A model generated the notes under the pieces. The model was not told the origin of the DNA, ran no database searches, and saw nothing but the letters and a program-made list of their open reading frames with translations. This document shows positions 9,990 through 22,140 of a stretch of 64,000 nucleotides of DNA, piece after piece (the first letter of the stretch is position 1; each line of letters opens with the position of its first letter). The DNA is taken from contig JAGVSM010001168.1 in assembly GCA_022494885.1 (NCBI GenBank), positions 154,500 through 218,499 on the forward strand, read 5' to 3'. The stretch is from Micrasema longulum. Lineage: Eukaryota > Arthropoda > Insecta > Trichoptera > Brachycentridae. Both the position numbers and the translations under genes were made by a program.

Positions 9990-10310
9990 CAAACAAACTT
10001 TGATTTATTTTATTTATTATTATACAAATTAAAATCAATAGGTTTTAATCACTTCTTTTCTTAATTATAAAAATGTGTTTTACTTTAATACTTTTTATAT
10101 TTAAACTCTTTATTTATTGTTAATTTGCTGCACACCTACGCTTTAATTTCTTGTTTAATTTTCCTTTGTTGTATCTTTATTTTCTGCTGATTGTTTGTAT
10201 CCATATTTTCTTCACTTGTGTACAGGTGTTTTTTATTTTGTATTGTTTTTTCAAATATTATTTTATACTTGTCAAAGGCGTAAGCCGTGGAAATAAATAA
10301 ATAATTATTA
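9990..10310 (+). mobile_element. LINE-K 3' end, copy 1
   Basis: Matches 32690-33035 over most of its length (shared TCACTTCTTTTCT, CTTTATTTAT, ATATTTTCTTCACTTGTGT). It ends in GGC-GTAA-GCC (10277-10286), a GNRA-type tetraloop, followed by a GAAATAAATAAATA tail. No RT frame is left. Confidence 0.7.
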
Positions 10311-10549
10311 TTATTCTTAAAGTGCTCTCTTAACGCTTTATATCTCAACTTCTTTGTGATAAAGAATTACCAGGTGTTTTGACAGCTTTCTGCAAATAAT
10401 AGGTTTTTTGTAGATTTTCAAATTTTTAGTAAAAAAACAAACAAAAAACAGTGGAAAATTGGAAATAACATTTTTTTATTAATTACATATTATGCCTAGT
10501 AGAAGACCCCTGCGAAGGCAGACTAACATATATGTCAATTTATATATCC

Positions 10550-10700
10550 ATATTTATTATTGTTTATTAATTTGACAATTTGTAGTCTGCATTACTTTAC
10601 GGGCTGTATAACCCATTACGTCATGCAGACTGTAAATATAAGTTAGAAGTTTATGTAATAAAATAAATTACAATGGACTTCCGTCAAGAATTTTCACTCA
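10550..10700 (+). repeat. Hairpin-bearing repeat, copy 1
   Basis: Shares CATTACTTTACGGGCTGT and AATATAAGTTAGAAG with 33084-33165. Positions 10586-10629 fold into an imperfect hairpin (TCTGCAT/ATGCAGA outer stem, GGG/CCC inner). The right part also resembles the minus strand of 26160-26215. Confidence 0.55.
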
Positions 10701-10944
10701 CAAACTTAAATGTTTTAAATACCTATATAATACTTTGTTGATCTAAATTGTTTTACCTTTTATTAACTTATATCTGTATTAATTATTATTATATTTCGAT
10801 TTTCTTCTAATTTAAAAATTATTTTTATAAAACGGATGGGAAAAGGTGCGCTTCTCAAACATTGTTAAAGTATAAATAAATAAATTAATATAACTCACAT
10901 TATAATCGCGAGACCTCTGCGCCGTCCTCCATTGCTATATATAT

Positions 10945-11370
10945 AGGTAATTTATTTATTTATTTTATTAGTTTATTATATATACGGCCTAAGCCAATTA
11001 CAACAGTTACATGAAGAACATAAATCCAAGAAACTGAAGAAAAATAACATAAAACTATTTAGCAAAGACAAACAAGGGCAAAGTAATAATTGTATACAAT
11101 ATATTCTTAAAAACGAAAGACCTAAGACTTCGAGCTAAACCATGCCAATCCAACTTCATCCCACACTGTTTAGTCGCGAAGAGATCTACGAAAAGTCGGA
11201 AGATCTATCCCAAAGAATTCCAAGTCGTGTGATGAATCGACTAATCTACACATTCTGGACATTGGGGCATAAAAACCAAAGTTGCTCTTAGAAGATTTTA
11301 TAAATAGCAGATTTTGACTTCTGGTGACACGGTTGGGAACATGAAAAGAAATTGATTGCAACAGAGATGG
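10945..11370 (-). pseudogene. LINE-D RT C-terminus and 3' UTR
   Basis: The minus frame (11170-11361) reads PNRVTRSQNLLFIKSS and ends DLPTFRRSLRD. The 3' UTR contains a GGC-TTAG-GCC element near 10985 and an AAATAAATAAATAA tail. A close copy is at 51110-51480 (-), and a 3' end fragment at 59715-59850 (+). Confidence 0.75.
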
Positions 11371-11404
11371 GACATCACTTAAAGCATTAAGTTATTAAGC
11401 ATTA

Positions 11405-11520
11405 TTTTCGCATGTGCATATATATTGTGTATGAATGTGTGTATATATATATATGTATATGTATGTATATGTGTGTATATATGTATGTATGTGTATATGT
11501 ATGTATGAAGTATGTATGCT
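11405..11520. repeat. TATG/TATA microsatellite
   Basis: An imperfect (TATG)n/(TGTATA)n tract. The 84-codon frame across it is a by-product of the repeat. Confidence 0.85.
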
Positions 11521-12075
11521 TTATATTTATATATTTAATTGTATTTTTACATTTAATGTAAGCTGTAATTTTTTTTTCTTTTCTTCTCTTTTGGGCTATA
11601 ACTGTTTTTTTTTTATTTCTTCAATATTGTTTTTATTTATAGGAAACATATTCGAAAACCATATTTGCCGCAATAAATCGGTTTCTTAGAACAGGCATTT
11701 GCCCATATAGGAACCCATTGCAACATTAGGCGTATAATTATTTCTGCCTTGCCGACCCTTCATATACTGAGCCTGCTCCTAGTACAAGCAGAATTTGCCA
11801 GAGTGTTTTTTGTGCCATTTTTGTAACATTGTATGTATAAACTTTAGAATTTAAAAAAAAATGAAAGTATTTTGAAAATATATATGGTCCATCTCAGTAA
11901 TATATGTATACCCATATATTTTTTACTAATATGTAAGATGGTTTATTGTATTTTTTGTTTTTTATCATTCTTAATTAATTTTTTATTTTTTCTTACTTTT
12001 GTGTAAAATACAAGTCTGACTTTATATTTGTATATGTAAAACACGTTAAAGCCTACAAGGAGTTTAAATAAATAA
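11520..12075 (+). mobile_element. Probable LINE 3' UTR
   Basis: AT-rich non-coding DNA ending in GCCTACAAGG and an AAATAAATAAATAA tail at 12051-12078. The end layout parallels 7350-7378. No coding part recognised. Confidence 0.4.
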
Positions 12076-12149
12076 ATAATCCAGAGAGAAAATGCGGGAA
12101 TACATTTGAATGTAGAAAAGTGAAACCACATTTCTTTTCTCTCTCGCCT

Positions 12150-12560
12150 CTAATCTTCCTAAAGGTAATAATACATATTATAAACCGACTTGAAGTATTT
12201 GAAACGTGGATCCACCGAAAAATGTTAAGAATATCTTGAACCAATAAGACCAACAATGAAGTATTACGTAGGGCCAACAAATTGAGAATTGTTCACCGCT
12301 TTGTTAGATTTCATATTTTTGCCACGTGTTGAGACGCGATAAATATCTCATACTTCAGCTTGTCACGAAGGGGAAGATCGCGGGACGCAAAGGGGTCGGA
12401 AGAAAATAGCTTTCCTGGCTTCGAAACATCCGAGAATGGACCAGGATTAGAATTATGGAGGAGCTGTTTCGCTCTGCTCGGGACTCAGGGCATAGAAGCT
12501 TCCTCGCAAGTGGCCGTCAACGTCGCGTCGGGGTACCCGACATGACAGGTGTTCATGAAA
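12150..12560 (+). pseudogene. Endonuclease-RT C-terminal pseudogene
   Basis: Plus frames read NRLEVFETWIHRKMLRIS followed by a stop, then NNEVLRRAN, and after frameshifts KGKIAGRKGVGRKKIAFL. This matches the conserved tail also seen on the minus strand at 24380-25010 (NRLEVFEMWLHRKMLKISW). The GC-richer codon use marks it out from its surroundings. Confidence 0.8.
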
Positions 12561-12579
12561 GTTAGAGCCGTATTTCCTT

Positions 12580-13200
12580 TAATTCTGCCTTCTAATTTTA
12601 CTGACCGCGGTGTGTAGTATATATTTCGCTTTCTACATCTTAGATGCCGATTGTTAACGGAAGCTGCAGTAACACGCGTATGTTTTTTTCCGGATGTCCA
12701 TCCTATGTATCCATACCTACATTTTATGGCCATTTCGCATATAGAAAACTCTCCAAAACCTACTTGGAAATATATAAGTTGACTGGGTACATGAACATAA
12801 TATTAAAAACAATACTTCTGCGTTAGAGTTGTACAAAATTTCTAAAAACACGTAACATGCAAATATTGTTATAAAAATTTACAAAAAAAAAACGAAGACA
12901 TCAATAAGTTCATACGCTTTTCGTTATCTTTATTTTTTTTCGAGTTGTAACATTATTTTATAGGTTATCTTGAATAAACTAATTTATTTATTGATTTCCA
13001 ATTACGTTTTACCGATGGATTTTACGTAATTTATGAACATTTCCTGCTTCAAGTTTATTTTTATTGTGAACTTCTGAAACAAATTATTTTAATATCTCAA
13101 AAATATTCTCGGTTAAAATCTGTCACTAAAATGCGGGGATTTTGATATTTTCGCTGCTACTTTTATTTATTTTATATTTGAACGGAACGACCAAGCTCAT
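12580..13200. other. No gene seen
   Basis: AT-rich sequence without recognisable coding signal or shared repeat. Confidence 0.4.
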
Positions 13201-13204
13201 CTTA

Positions 13205-13345
13205 GAATCTCGGTTGCAAATTAGAGTTATCGGGGTAGCAGAGCGCGGAGGAGTGCGGGCCGCTTTCCCGCGGCCCGGGGCAATCAGGGGAGCATAAATA
13301 ATGGCTGACGGCGGGCGGAGGTGGGCGGCGTCCTGGCATCAATTA
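13205..13345. other. GC/CpG-rich island 4
   Basis: GGCCCGGGGCAATCAGGGG, ATAAATAATGGCTGACGGCG and ATCAATTAGCGCCGAG lie in a short GC-rich block with sharp edges, and ATTA cores are embedded in it. Candidate developmental enhancer; inference. Confidence 0.35.
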
Positions 13346-15035
13346 GCGCCGAGTCCGAGTACCGTAGCTGCTAGCTACATATACTTATGTGCTCCTAGTA
13401 TTCTAGTTTGCCAAGGCACACTGAGCCGTGACGTGGTTATTAAAGGGGGTATGAAATTTGCTTCGTCGTTCAGGGCTACGAAGGCATGAACTTGATTATT
13501 TATTTGTTTATAAAAATTATACATAATAAACAATCAATTCATGAACACATACACTGATGGACAAAATTAAACTTTTTTAATGGTACGAGAACTAAAATGT
13601 TCCTTAAATTAATTCCTGCTAATTCCGAATGTACTTTTAAAAAAATCCAGCCCATAAGGTTTTTTAGAGTAAAAGGCGTTAGAAATTTAAGAAATTTGAT
13701 TTTTTAAGGTGGGTAGGTACAATAATTTATTTAAGAAACATACCTATTTATATTCGATTTTGCCTGAATTTTCTGGCGTGTCTCTTAAGATCCAATACTA
13801 GGTCGCAAACATGTTTTCGTTCTTATTTTTTCTTGGATTCAATATGGCTGATATATCCTGGTGAAAACACACGGTAAATAGCAGGTACGTGGAGCCCAAA
13901 CCTTATCCCCATCTCCAACTTTATGCATGGATAAAGCAATATTTTTTTAATGGATAAAAAAATTGAAATTCTGAAACTTAAAAATGAGGGGCGAGATACG
14001 GTAATTTGGGAAGTAAACCATAAAATTATAATAAAAACAAGGTGGTTGACAAATTCTGATGGCATATTCGGATGCAGCAGGTAAAATTACACAAGAATAA
14101 GCGATAATAGTTCATGGAACAAAATCATTGTTGAATACAAACAATTGAAACAATCACGGTGTTGTGTGATTTTGATTATTATTTTTCAGAGGAAATTAAT
14201 TATTCCAAAGCGGCGAAATGTTTTTGTAGATAGATAGATTTAATTAAATCTGTGTAAAAATATTTAAGGTTTTATTTTAAATAAATTGTAATAATCAACA
14301 TGAATTTTTATTGGTTTTTGCAAATATTTTATGTACCTATCTAAAATCTTTTATATCTTTGCTTGGTGATTGATTCCAGTGAAAAATAATGTTAGTCATC
14401 GCGACAGTATGAGGTTTTAAAGTTAGGACGGTTTTAGCACCTTCTCTTTGCCGGAATTCGATATTCCTAGATAATTATTTCGACTGTATTTTCTATTTGA
14501 CGTTTCTGTAATCTTCATTACTGGAAATGTCTATTTTCAGCGATAGTCGAATAAGTACGCAGCTAGCTAGCAGCTACCTACAATTTTCTTCCCCACACAT
14601 TCCCCATAATATGTACGTCGGAGTAAACAGGAAGGCAGAATACCAGAGGAGGTTTACGCCATGCCTGCGGGTTAATTGGGAAGCATAATTAATGGGTTCG
14701 GGCGGTGGCACAGTGTCACGACACCAATTAACGACAGTGGAGTATTTACCATACACGTCTCTAATACCCTGGCACCCAAGTTTAAAAATTTACTTCAAAA
14801 TCAAGAGAGGAAAACGCCGTTCCCCCTAAGCCTAGAAACTTCAGGTGATCAGCGTATTTTTTGCAAAAACAAACATACGTTGATTAGATAGTTGGTTCGT
14901 TGACATTTTCTGGTTTATTGTGCATTAATTTATTTCTGTTTTATTAGTTTGTCACAAGAGTTTTCGTTGGTGACAGTATTTTCCGCCCATTTACTGTTAA
15001 ATTCATTACACATTTGTTTTTTATAAATAACAAAT
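13346..15035. other. Mostly AT-rich, no gene seen
   Basis: No known domain in any frame. A weaker GC block at 14650-14780 contains GTTAATTGGGAAGCATAATT with repeated homeodomain-like cores. The 80-codon minus frame at 13823-14065 has no recognised similarity. Confidence 0.35.
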
Positions 15036-15054
15036 AATCGTCCTTGATAATGAA

Positions 15055-15260
15055 CCCGGCTACCATGGATGCGGCTTGTGACAACCCGCCTTCTACTTCT
15101 CCATCTGATGTAGATGTACAAGATCCAAGGAGAAGAGATGGAGTCAGTATCGAATAAACCCAGAGAATGCAACAAAGGAAACCTTTATAAAGGAACTGAC
15201 ATTGGACCATTATTTACGGTACATTTGCAGAAAATTTGCGGAGACGGTAAATGATCATCC
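15055..15260 (+). pseudogene. Possible LINE ORF1 start, frameshifted
   Basis: An ATG at 15052 opens MNPATMDAACDNPPSTSPSD and runs to a stop near 15157. Another frame then reads YKGTDIGPLFTVHLQ, resembling the YxxxDxGPFxVHxx motif near the start of gag-like ORF1 in some insect LINEs. One frameshift would join the parts. Weak evidence. Confidence 0.35.
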
Positions 15261-15309
15261 ATTGACCAGATTCATTTAGTAAATTTTTTGTTTCGAAGTA
15301 TAATTAAAC

Positions 15310-15820
15310 ACATTTTTATATTTTGAGTATGTCCAAATTTTTGCGGACAAGCTGGATTTCCTCCCTAGGGAATTTTTTAGATTTATATTTGTGACAGAAA
15401 CAGAGTGGAAAAACATTTTTGAGAAGGGCATATGGAAGTCTAGGCAATTAAAATTAATTCTACTACCTGTCATTGGCTAATTTAAGAGGCCACTTTACAC
15501 ACTGAGTAACATTCACCATTCTGTAGGCAGAACATAGGAGTTTGAACATCCACATTTCCTCAACTCTTCCATCTTGTTTTGTATCATGTTGATTTTTGTG
15601 AAGTAAAAGAGCTAAAACCTTTATCATGTGGGTGAAATTCATCCGGCTGAACCGATTCACCTACTCTAGGCAACGCCTGAAAATAATTTTCCAATTTTTA
15701 TACTTCTTATACCAGTTAATTATTCAACGATGTTCTGAGTATGTTCAAATGTTTGCAGACATGCTGGATATCCTCCCTAGGGAGTTATTTAGATCTTAAT
15801 TTAGATTTATAAAAATTTCT
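15310..15820 (+). repeat. REP-B copies in tandem
   Basis: Positions 15320-15700 hold a near-complete REP-B (TTTTGAGTATGTCC at the left, GGCCACTTTACACACTG in the middle, CAATTTTTATACTTCTT at the right). A second left end starts at 15722 (TTCAACGATGTTCTGAGTA). The order is head-to-tail. Confidence 0.7.
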
Positions 15821-16179
15821 TCCGGTGGAGTCAAATCTATTGGAAAAATCTAAATTTTCTTTGAATTTCAAGATAGACCTTCCTTTGCACGTTTCCTTCT
15901 ACATGCAACGAATTTTCAGTCAATATCCCTCCTTACCAGGTAACGCGAATGGGAATCATCAAGGGTACTCCTATTCCAACTGACGTCAGATTCGGAAATC
16001 AGAGATTAAAATTGAAAATTAATTATTGGATAGTAAAATACTCACCCTACTGGTGAAGAAAAAAGAAAACGTTGCTGGTATAATTGAGCTATAATTCCTT
16101 CTTCTTTTTTGCTACAGAAATATATCACACTCATTCATACCCAATATTTTCGCTTCCCTATAAAAGCTTAATTTATAAT

Positions 16180-16572
16180 CCTGGGGTGATATTATACTGG
16201 ATCTTCTTATCACCCCTAGAGAGTGATTAATTTGAATAATTTTATTCTTTTAAAATGACGAGACTTTGCTTCACATAATGGCCACACTGATGATTAAACG
16301 TCAAATGGTGTATAAAACTGCTGCAAAAACAGAAATAAAACTAACACGGTTTGGTCTATTCAACTTAATTAAGTATTTTGGGTAATGCTTAACGTCACAA
16401 TAATGTTCTAAATGAAAAGTATCATGTTTAATTTCACATGTACATATTTTTTGACGTTTTATCATCAGTGTGGCCATTATGTGAAGCAAAGTCTCGTTAC
16501 TTCAAATTAAAAAAAAAAAACAAATTAATCACTCTCTAGGGTATATCACCACGGGTGCAGAATATAACCCTG
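16180..16572. mobile_element. Fold-back element with nested inverted arms
   Basis: The inner arms 16259-16306 and 16450-16496 are almost perfect reverse complements over about 47 bp (CGAGACTTTGCTTCACATAA and onward). Outer arms, about 16180-16237 and 16515-16572, share CTAGAGAGTGATTAATTTG with its complement. There is no coding capacity, and the arms are separated by only about 140 bp. Confidence 0.85.
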
Positions 16573-16579
16573 GATACAA

Positions 16580-17760
16580 TACGCGCATGTTTTAATATCA
16601 TGGCCGAAATTAAGACGGAATATTTATTCCGAACTAATCAACCAAATAAAATTGAATTTTTGCAAACAATGGCTGGCAGATGGCTCCAAATTTGTTCCGA
16701 GTTCCTCTGGCGAAACTGCATTTACTTACATACCTAGAAATCTCCAATGAAGGAGTTACTGAGATATTTGCGACAAACGTTGAAAAAAGAATTGCGAGAT
16801 TTCTAATCATGCTTCATCAACTCAATGGAGAATGCCAAGTTTGCGGTGTCAAGTAGTATAATTGATTTTTTTTAATGAAAGGTTTAGAGACGGTTTTGAA
16901 TTACGGTATTTTTGGGTAGGTAGGTTTTTACGTATACTTTATTTTGGCATTAATAACTAATTTTCCGTTTTTGGTGGAGGTTTCAAACTTTGCTTCTAAT
17001 ACCTTCACATATCTATTGTCTTTGCTTTTTTTTAAACTTCCATTCAATTCAGATTTGAGGCAGCCAGTTGCTCTTCATGAAGCGTTGGATTTTATCCTTC
17101 AGAAACGTGAACTTAATTGAGTTTTATTTTCTGTCCTTTTCAGTTGCGTCAACAAAAAATAAATAAATTATATTGACATGGATTACTAGTCACGTACGTA
17201 TAAACCATGACTTTTCAGCGTTAGAAAACACCACATTTTTGGATTCATCCATCTACTACGCCGAAGTAAAATATGCACCTTTATTACTTATCGAATTGTT
17301 TTTTCGTTGTATTATGCATGCAGTAAAACGGTATTACATTCGCTTCGTGAATCAAAAACTTCTCGTGATTTATTAGTGGTTGGAATACTGAGTGAACGCT
17401 GACTCACGACTCAATATCCGCCTGAGCCTCTTTTCATTTGATGAAGGTGTGAAGGGCGGAAAAAATCTAATAAAACGGGTAAAAACGTAAACTGAAATAA
17501 ATTATAATACACAACTTTTTTAGATACAATCCACCTCCACTAGCTTGCAAGAATCGCTGCATTAAATCCTTACAGTAAAATGAATCATCAAATCTCGATA
17601 AAGGATAAAAACAACTTTCAATCTTTCCCACCTGTAGTTTTTTACGACTATCCTTCAGCTTACCGGCGTCAAATTCCGGAGAAAGTAATAGGCCCGGCAT
17701 CAAAGGAAGCTAATACTGGAAGAAATCATTCAAAACATGTTGAATACTTACGTTTTACCT
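16580..17760. other. No gene seen
   Basis: AT-rich DNA with short frames only; none has a recognised domain, RNA gene or shared repeat. Confidence 0.35.
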
Positions 17761-17769
17761 TATTGTGGA

Positions 17770-18545
17770 CGACAGGGCTGCTTTGCTAAGAATAATTATT
17801 ATACAGATATTTTAAAAAGCAGTAATTTAAAAACAGCCTATTACTCAATCGTTCAATCTATGTTACAATATGGTATTGTTGGATGGGGTGGTGCATTTGC
17901 CAATATATTAAACTCTCTTTAATAGTACAAAGATTAATTATTAAAGTAATTTTAAAGAAATTCTCGACATTCAATACGGAAATTCTATATAAATTATTTA
18001 AAGTTCGTACAGTAGACACTATTTATAAAATAAATTCTACTATACAAATTTTAAAAAAATAAAAGAATTTGAGATGAATAAGTCACTCAGATACCAAAAT
18101 ATTATTGAAATCCCTACATTCCACACAAGTCATGGTCAAAATAGCTTCGTCTTCAAAGGTATAAAAAATTACAATTATCTCCCCGATAAACTAAAAACTA
18201 TTAAAACTAATATATCAATAAATAAATCAAAGTAAATTTAAACAATTTTTTTGAACCCGTGTAAAAACTGCATTCTATTTTAATTAATAAGAATGTATCA
18301 TTATTTTCTGTTTTTCTTTTTATATCCTATAAGTTTTCTTTTTTTCTAGTGTACTCGTATATTCAAAATTGTATAAATTCTAATAAATAAATAACTATAA
18401 CAGTGCAAGTCACTCTCCAAGCACAAGAGCTAGTATCTTTTTTTGGAGAGTTACAGTTACAAAATTTACTAGATGTATAAAAGAAGATTTGTATTAGAAT
18501 AAAAACACATGTACCATTTATGATTAATAAAATAAAATAAAAATA
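17770..18545 (+). pseudogene. LINE-H RT C-terminus with 3' UTR hairpin
   Basis: The frame reads YYSIVQSMLQYGIVGWGG (near 17840-17890), the RT thumb motif of this family; stops follow. The 3' UTR includes the ACTCTCCAA/TTGGAGAGT stem (18413-18453) and ends ATTAATAAAATAAAATAAAAA. Other copies: 4165-4748 (-), 26050-26690, 56145-56600. Confidence 0.8.
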
Positions 18546-18829
18546 TATTCTTATTTGAACTAAGGCTAGTGTTTTAGATCCATCCATCTAGCATTAAATA
18601 TGTCGTTTTGATACAAAAGGGTACCCTTTTTAAGATACCCTGATAAAATTTCAAGAATGGGATTGATCTGACTGCCCGTTTCATAAAAATTATGTATCTC
18701 ATTCGTTTGCGTGATATTTTTTTAAAACGCAGCTCCGTGCTCCTTACACATATAAAAATAAAAGCCCTGATGATGCCCGGAGTGCATAAGAGTCTACGTA
18801 TGTAGTATCGCTATTTTAACTGGGATGGG

Positions 18830-18950
18830 GAGACGTGAGTGGCCATTTGCTGAAAACGTCCCCGCCAAAATCTCCCGCTGTAATTAGCCCAGGACGGAGT
18901 TATCCCCAGTACGGGCGGATGTCCGTCAGACGGATTATTTAATAGTTAAA
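18830..18950. other. GC-rich island 5
   Basis: Short block with CGCTGTAATTAGCCCAGG, a TAATTA core in GC-rich context. Candidate regulatory element. Confidence 0.25.
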
Positions 18951-18959
18951 AATTCATTA

Positions 18960-19795
18960 TATTGGTAGGACCTACTGACCTTTATACTCTTTGGATTGAA
19001 TCGTCGTGCTGTTCATAAATATTTTTATAAATCGCAACCCCCGAAGAACAACGTTGTATCGCTCATTTTGCAGGAGAGCAAAAACGTTTTAAAATGTATT
19101 ATGGAGAAATACGGCGGCCGAGAAATTTGATGAATAGGTATTTGAACATGGTTTTTCTGTCACTCCCTTGCAGATGCCTTCCCGATATTGTGCGAAAAGA
19201 CAACTGCATGTCGGACTGATTATGCCTAACAAATATCGACAAATTTGATATTCGTTGTCCCGTTTTTCGCACCTCAAAACTGAACCGATTTTTATAAGAT
19301 AAGAATCAGAATAAAATTTTCTGTGTCAGAAGATACAGATAGATAACAGATGTTACCTTTAAAAAAAAATCTGAATCACATTTGTAGTTATACCGTACGT
19401 ATGCCCGAAGACGGCAGATAGAACTGGACGCTTCTATGGGTTTTAAAATGGTCCTAGCTTCCATAAGAAATAGTTTATCAATAAAGCAAAACCATAGAGA
19501 CACGCCATTGGCAAATATCTACAGTGTTAAAAAAATCATTGCTTTAGTGACAGGGAGAAAATACGAGAATACGATTGTACCGAGAAAAGTCAGCCCGCGT
19601 TTGTTGTTAACAATGTTTTGAGTTTATCTAAATGTTTGTAGACATATTATATAAAAAAAGGATAGATGAACAGGAATTTATGTGTGGACATATGATTGTT
19701 TTATACTCGTATATAAGAACACTACTCTTTACATCTATTACATTCCGCAATCTTCCCATAAATGAATTTATTTGTTTTTTTTATTACATATGTAG
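18960..19795. other. No gene seen
   Basis: AT-rich. Positions 19120-19155 (AATAGGTATTTGAACATGG and flanks) recur at 20820-20850 and about 40388-40420, and a REP-B left end (AACAATGTTTTGAG) sits at 19609. No coding signal. Confidence 0.4.
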
Positions 19796-19799
19796 GATT

Positions 19800-20290
19800 T
19801 AGGTAGTTGAGGGTTTGGTTGGAGTTCCTACCCCAGTTAGAGATTGACAGAGAAGACGCGAGGTTGCTGTTTGATGCGTATTTATTACACGGCGAATAAG
19901 ACGTAGTACTTGGTTGTATAGCACGAGCGTAGCGGCAATGATGGGTTGAAGTAACTGCACTTGAACCACATGCTGGTACTGAGTGACGTCGTCGAGCTGG
20001 TCTGACGTGAACTGAACTCGTTGGGCCGGCTTACCGAACGGGCTGACTGATGTTAGCTGCGTCCTGCGGTCTCTTTATAGACCATATTCCTTTGTAGTGC
20101 ATTTCTTCATGGTAGGGATGAAGTGAATGTACTGCGGAACAATGCTCCCGGTTTAACGTGCAATACTATAAGAGTTGCATTATACGAATGTATTGGATTC
20201 GATGGAAAATGATGACACTGTATCGTCGGCCATTAGTCTACTTCAGGTGAACTAATTTTACAAGTCTGTGTCATCGACTATGGGCTATGG
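19800..20290. repeat. LTR-like repeat, copy 1
   Basis: About 490 bp repeated, diverged, at 42573-42965. Shared blocks are CTACCCCAGTTAGAGATTGA, GAGGTTGCTGTTT, GCGTATTTATTACA, GGTCTCTTTAT and ACTATGGGCTATGGACCC-like ends. The length, a TATA-like TCTCTTTATAG and absence of coding fit a solitary LTR; strand and target duplication are not clear. Confidence 0.45.
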
Positions 20291-20480
20291 ACCCTGCACG
20301 TATTGAGAATGTGTTTTGAAATTCAAATATCTATCCAAGTAAACCCCGAGATATTTTATTTCGTCCACAGAAATTATATTCAAATTTGATTTGATTTTGA
20401 AAATACAATGAATGATTCTAAATCCATTTCATATATTTTTCTCACTAATACACAGTGAATGGATATTTGAGAAAATAATT
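20290..20480 (-). pseudogene. RT thumb fragment
   Basis: The minus strand reads SVDEIKYLGVYLDRYLNFKT, the typical segment between the RT palm and thumb of LINEs. Nothing else of the element is intact, and it abuts the LTR-like repeat. Confidence 0.65.
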
Positions 20481-20564
20481 TAGGTGGGGGTTTTATACTG
20501 ATTTTTCCCGTGAAACTGGATTCGCGGTACCAGGCAAGCATACAGTCCTATATGTATGTATACA

Positions 20565-20720
20565 ACAGTAAAGGTAATGGCGCGGAGTGTGGGGAAGGGG
20601 GTAGGGAGTAGGGAGATGGCAGATACGATAGGATACATCCGAGTACTGCCGCTCTAGCGTCCGCATCCCGCTGCGGTCCCGAGTCCCGACAAGACGTTAT
20701 TGGAACGTATATCCGCTACC
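20565..20720. other. GC-rich island 6
   Basis: G-rich then CpG-rich block (GGGGAAGGGGGTAGGGAG; CCGCATCCCGCTGCGGTCCC) without coding signal. Confidence 0.25.
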
Positions 20721-20729
20721 AGCTTCCTA

Positions 20730-21285
20730 TACTGTACGATATGTACATACAAACTATATGCGGCGTACATCCTACATCCAATACAAACTAAGGGAATATG
20801 CGGTCCAAAGCAGTTCGATAAATAGGTATTTAAATATTGTTTTTCTGTAACTTTCTCGCAAATGACTATACGTTGGAAACGTTCGGGCAGGACGTCTGTC
20901 GGATCATCTAATAACCAATATAATGTTTTTACTGTTTCTATTTTCTCAACTTTTTATTTATTTACTTTATTATTTCATTTTCTTAAAATTGTTAGTTTTT
21001 TTTTGGTCAGATTGAAAAAAATTGTTAGTGGCAGTAAGTCCGCCGTTCAACCGTGTATACATTTAGTTTATTTAAAAAAAATATACGTTTATCGTATTGT
21101 GAATATTATGGTAAGTAAAGATTTTTTTCTCTTCCCTTAGATTTTTTTGTCTAAGGGAAGAGACCATTGCAGGAGACTGCTGCGAGATATTGCATAGATT
21201 TATATACTAAAGCGTGTTGTCTAGATGTTTATTGAAATGCATGTTTATGTAATATTTTATTTTGTTTGAATTTTTTCTATTATTT
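20730..21285. other. No gene seen
   Basis: AT-rich. A short inverted pair (CTCTTCCCTTAGA and TCTAAGGGAAGAG) at 21129-21163 forms a hairpin. The 92-codon frame is low-complexity. Confidence 0.4.
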
Positions 21286-21286
21286 A

Positions 21287-21400
21287 ATAATGTACATGCT
21301 TCCACTTTCCATATTCCAATATGGTGTACATGTTCATGGTGGTAATGGTCGTACATTGGTGGGCTTTTTGCCAAATGGCAATTTATTCCAACCAACCAAT
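21287..21400 (-). mobile_element. LINE-A2 3' end fragment
   Basis: On the minus strand it reads GTTGGTTGGAATAAATTGCC, then ATTTGGCAA, CCCACCAATGTAC and a tail. It keeps the ATTTGGCAA half of the family hairpin. Confidence 0.7.
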
Positions 21401-21689
21401 AAAATCAACGTTTTATTTTTATAATTTAAGTTACAAAACATATTCAAAAGAAAAAAAAACAAATTACGTTTATAAAAAAAGAAATAAATGTATTTGCGTA
21501 AATTATCTTAAATCAATACTATTATTCAATGGGAAGAAGGAAAAAAGAGGAAACAGGAAAGGAGGAGAGATTAAGGAAGAGAAAGGAGATGTTTCTTCAT
21601 GCATGATTAAAACAGAGATACTGTAGTAACATTTTTGATGGTGGATGGGATGTGATGTGATTCCACAGTCGAGCGGCATGGAAACTATA

Positions 21690-22140
21690 TGAGGAACTTC
21701 AGCCCTACGGGAAAAAATGTTTTCTTGCGCGCAGTAAAAATTAGAGCATTAAATTGTAGGGTAAAATTTCTTAAAAATGTATGAAAAAAAAAATATTTTA
21801 ATAAAAACGCACTACTTTGAAAGACGTCACTGGTTCATATGCACCATCCAATGATATGAGAGCTTTGAAGGATATCCGGTTTGGTCACCGTAAACGAACC
21901 AATCGGAAGAACTGTCATATAACAACCTCTGACGTCACACGTGGAGTTATTTCAGAAATACAAAACATTAAAAATTATAACACTATTAATATATAGATTA
22001 ATAGTGTTATAATTTTTTATTAATATATAGATAGATATAAAAAAAAATTTGGCTTAGTTTAATATTCAATTAACAAATAAAAAAAGAAAAAAAGACACTG
22101 AACTTCCTCATTTTGAGTCATTTCAGTTGCCTACGATATC
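21690..22140 (+). repeat. REP-CRE copy 1
   Basis: Begins CAGCCCTACGGGAAAAAATG and includes AAAGACGTCACTGG (21820) and CTGACGTCACACG (21926), each a GACGTCAC site as bound by CREB/ATF proteins. Homologous copies: 38520-38760 (-), 45816-46100 (+), 46440-47242 (-), 52940-53265 (+). Class unknown. It contains a 21-bp perfect hairpin at 21970-22017. Confidence 0.75.
21970..22017. repeat. 21-bp perfect inverted repeat
   Basis: The arms at 21970-21990 and 21997-22017 are exact reverse complements around the 6-nt loop ATATAG. Other REP-CRE copies show only one arm's worth of sequence here, so the second arm is a later addition. Confidence 0.9.

Noticed and set aside
11435..11689. 84-codon frame MCVYIYMYMYVYVCIY...
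   Set aside because: Direct translation of a TATG microsatellite.
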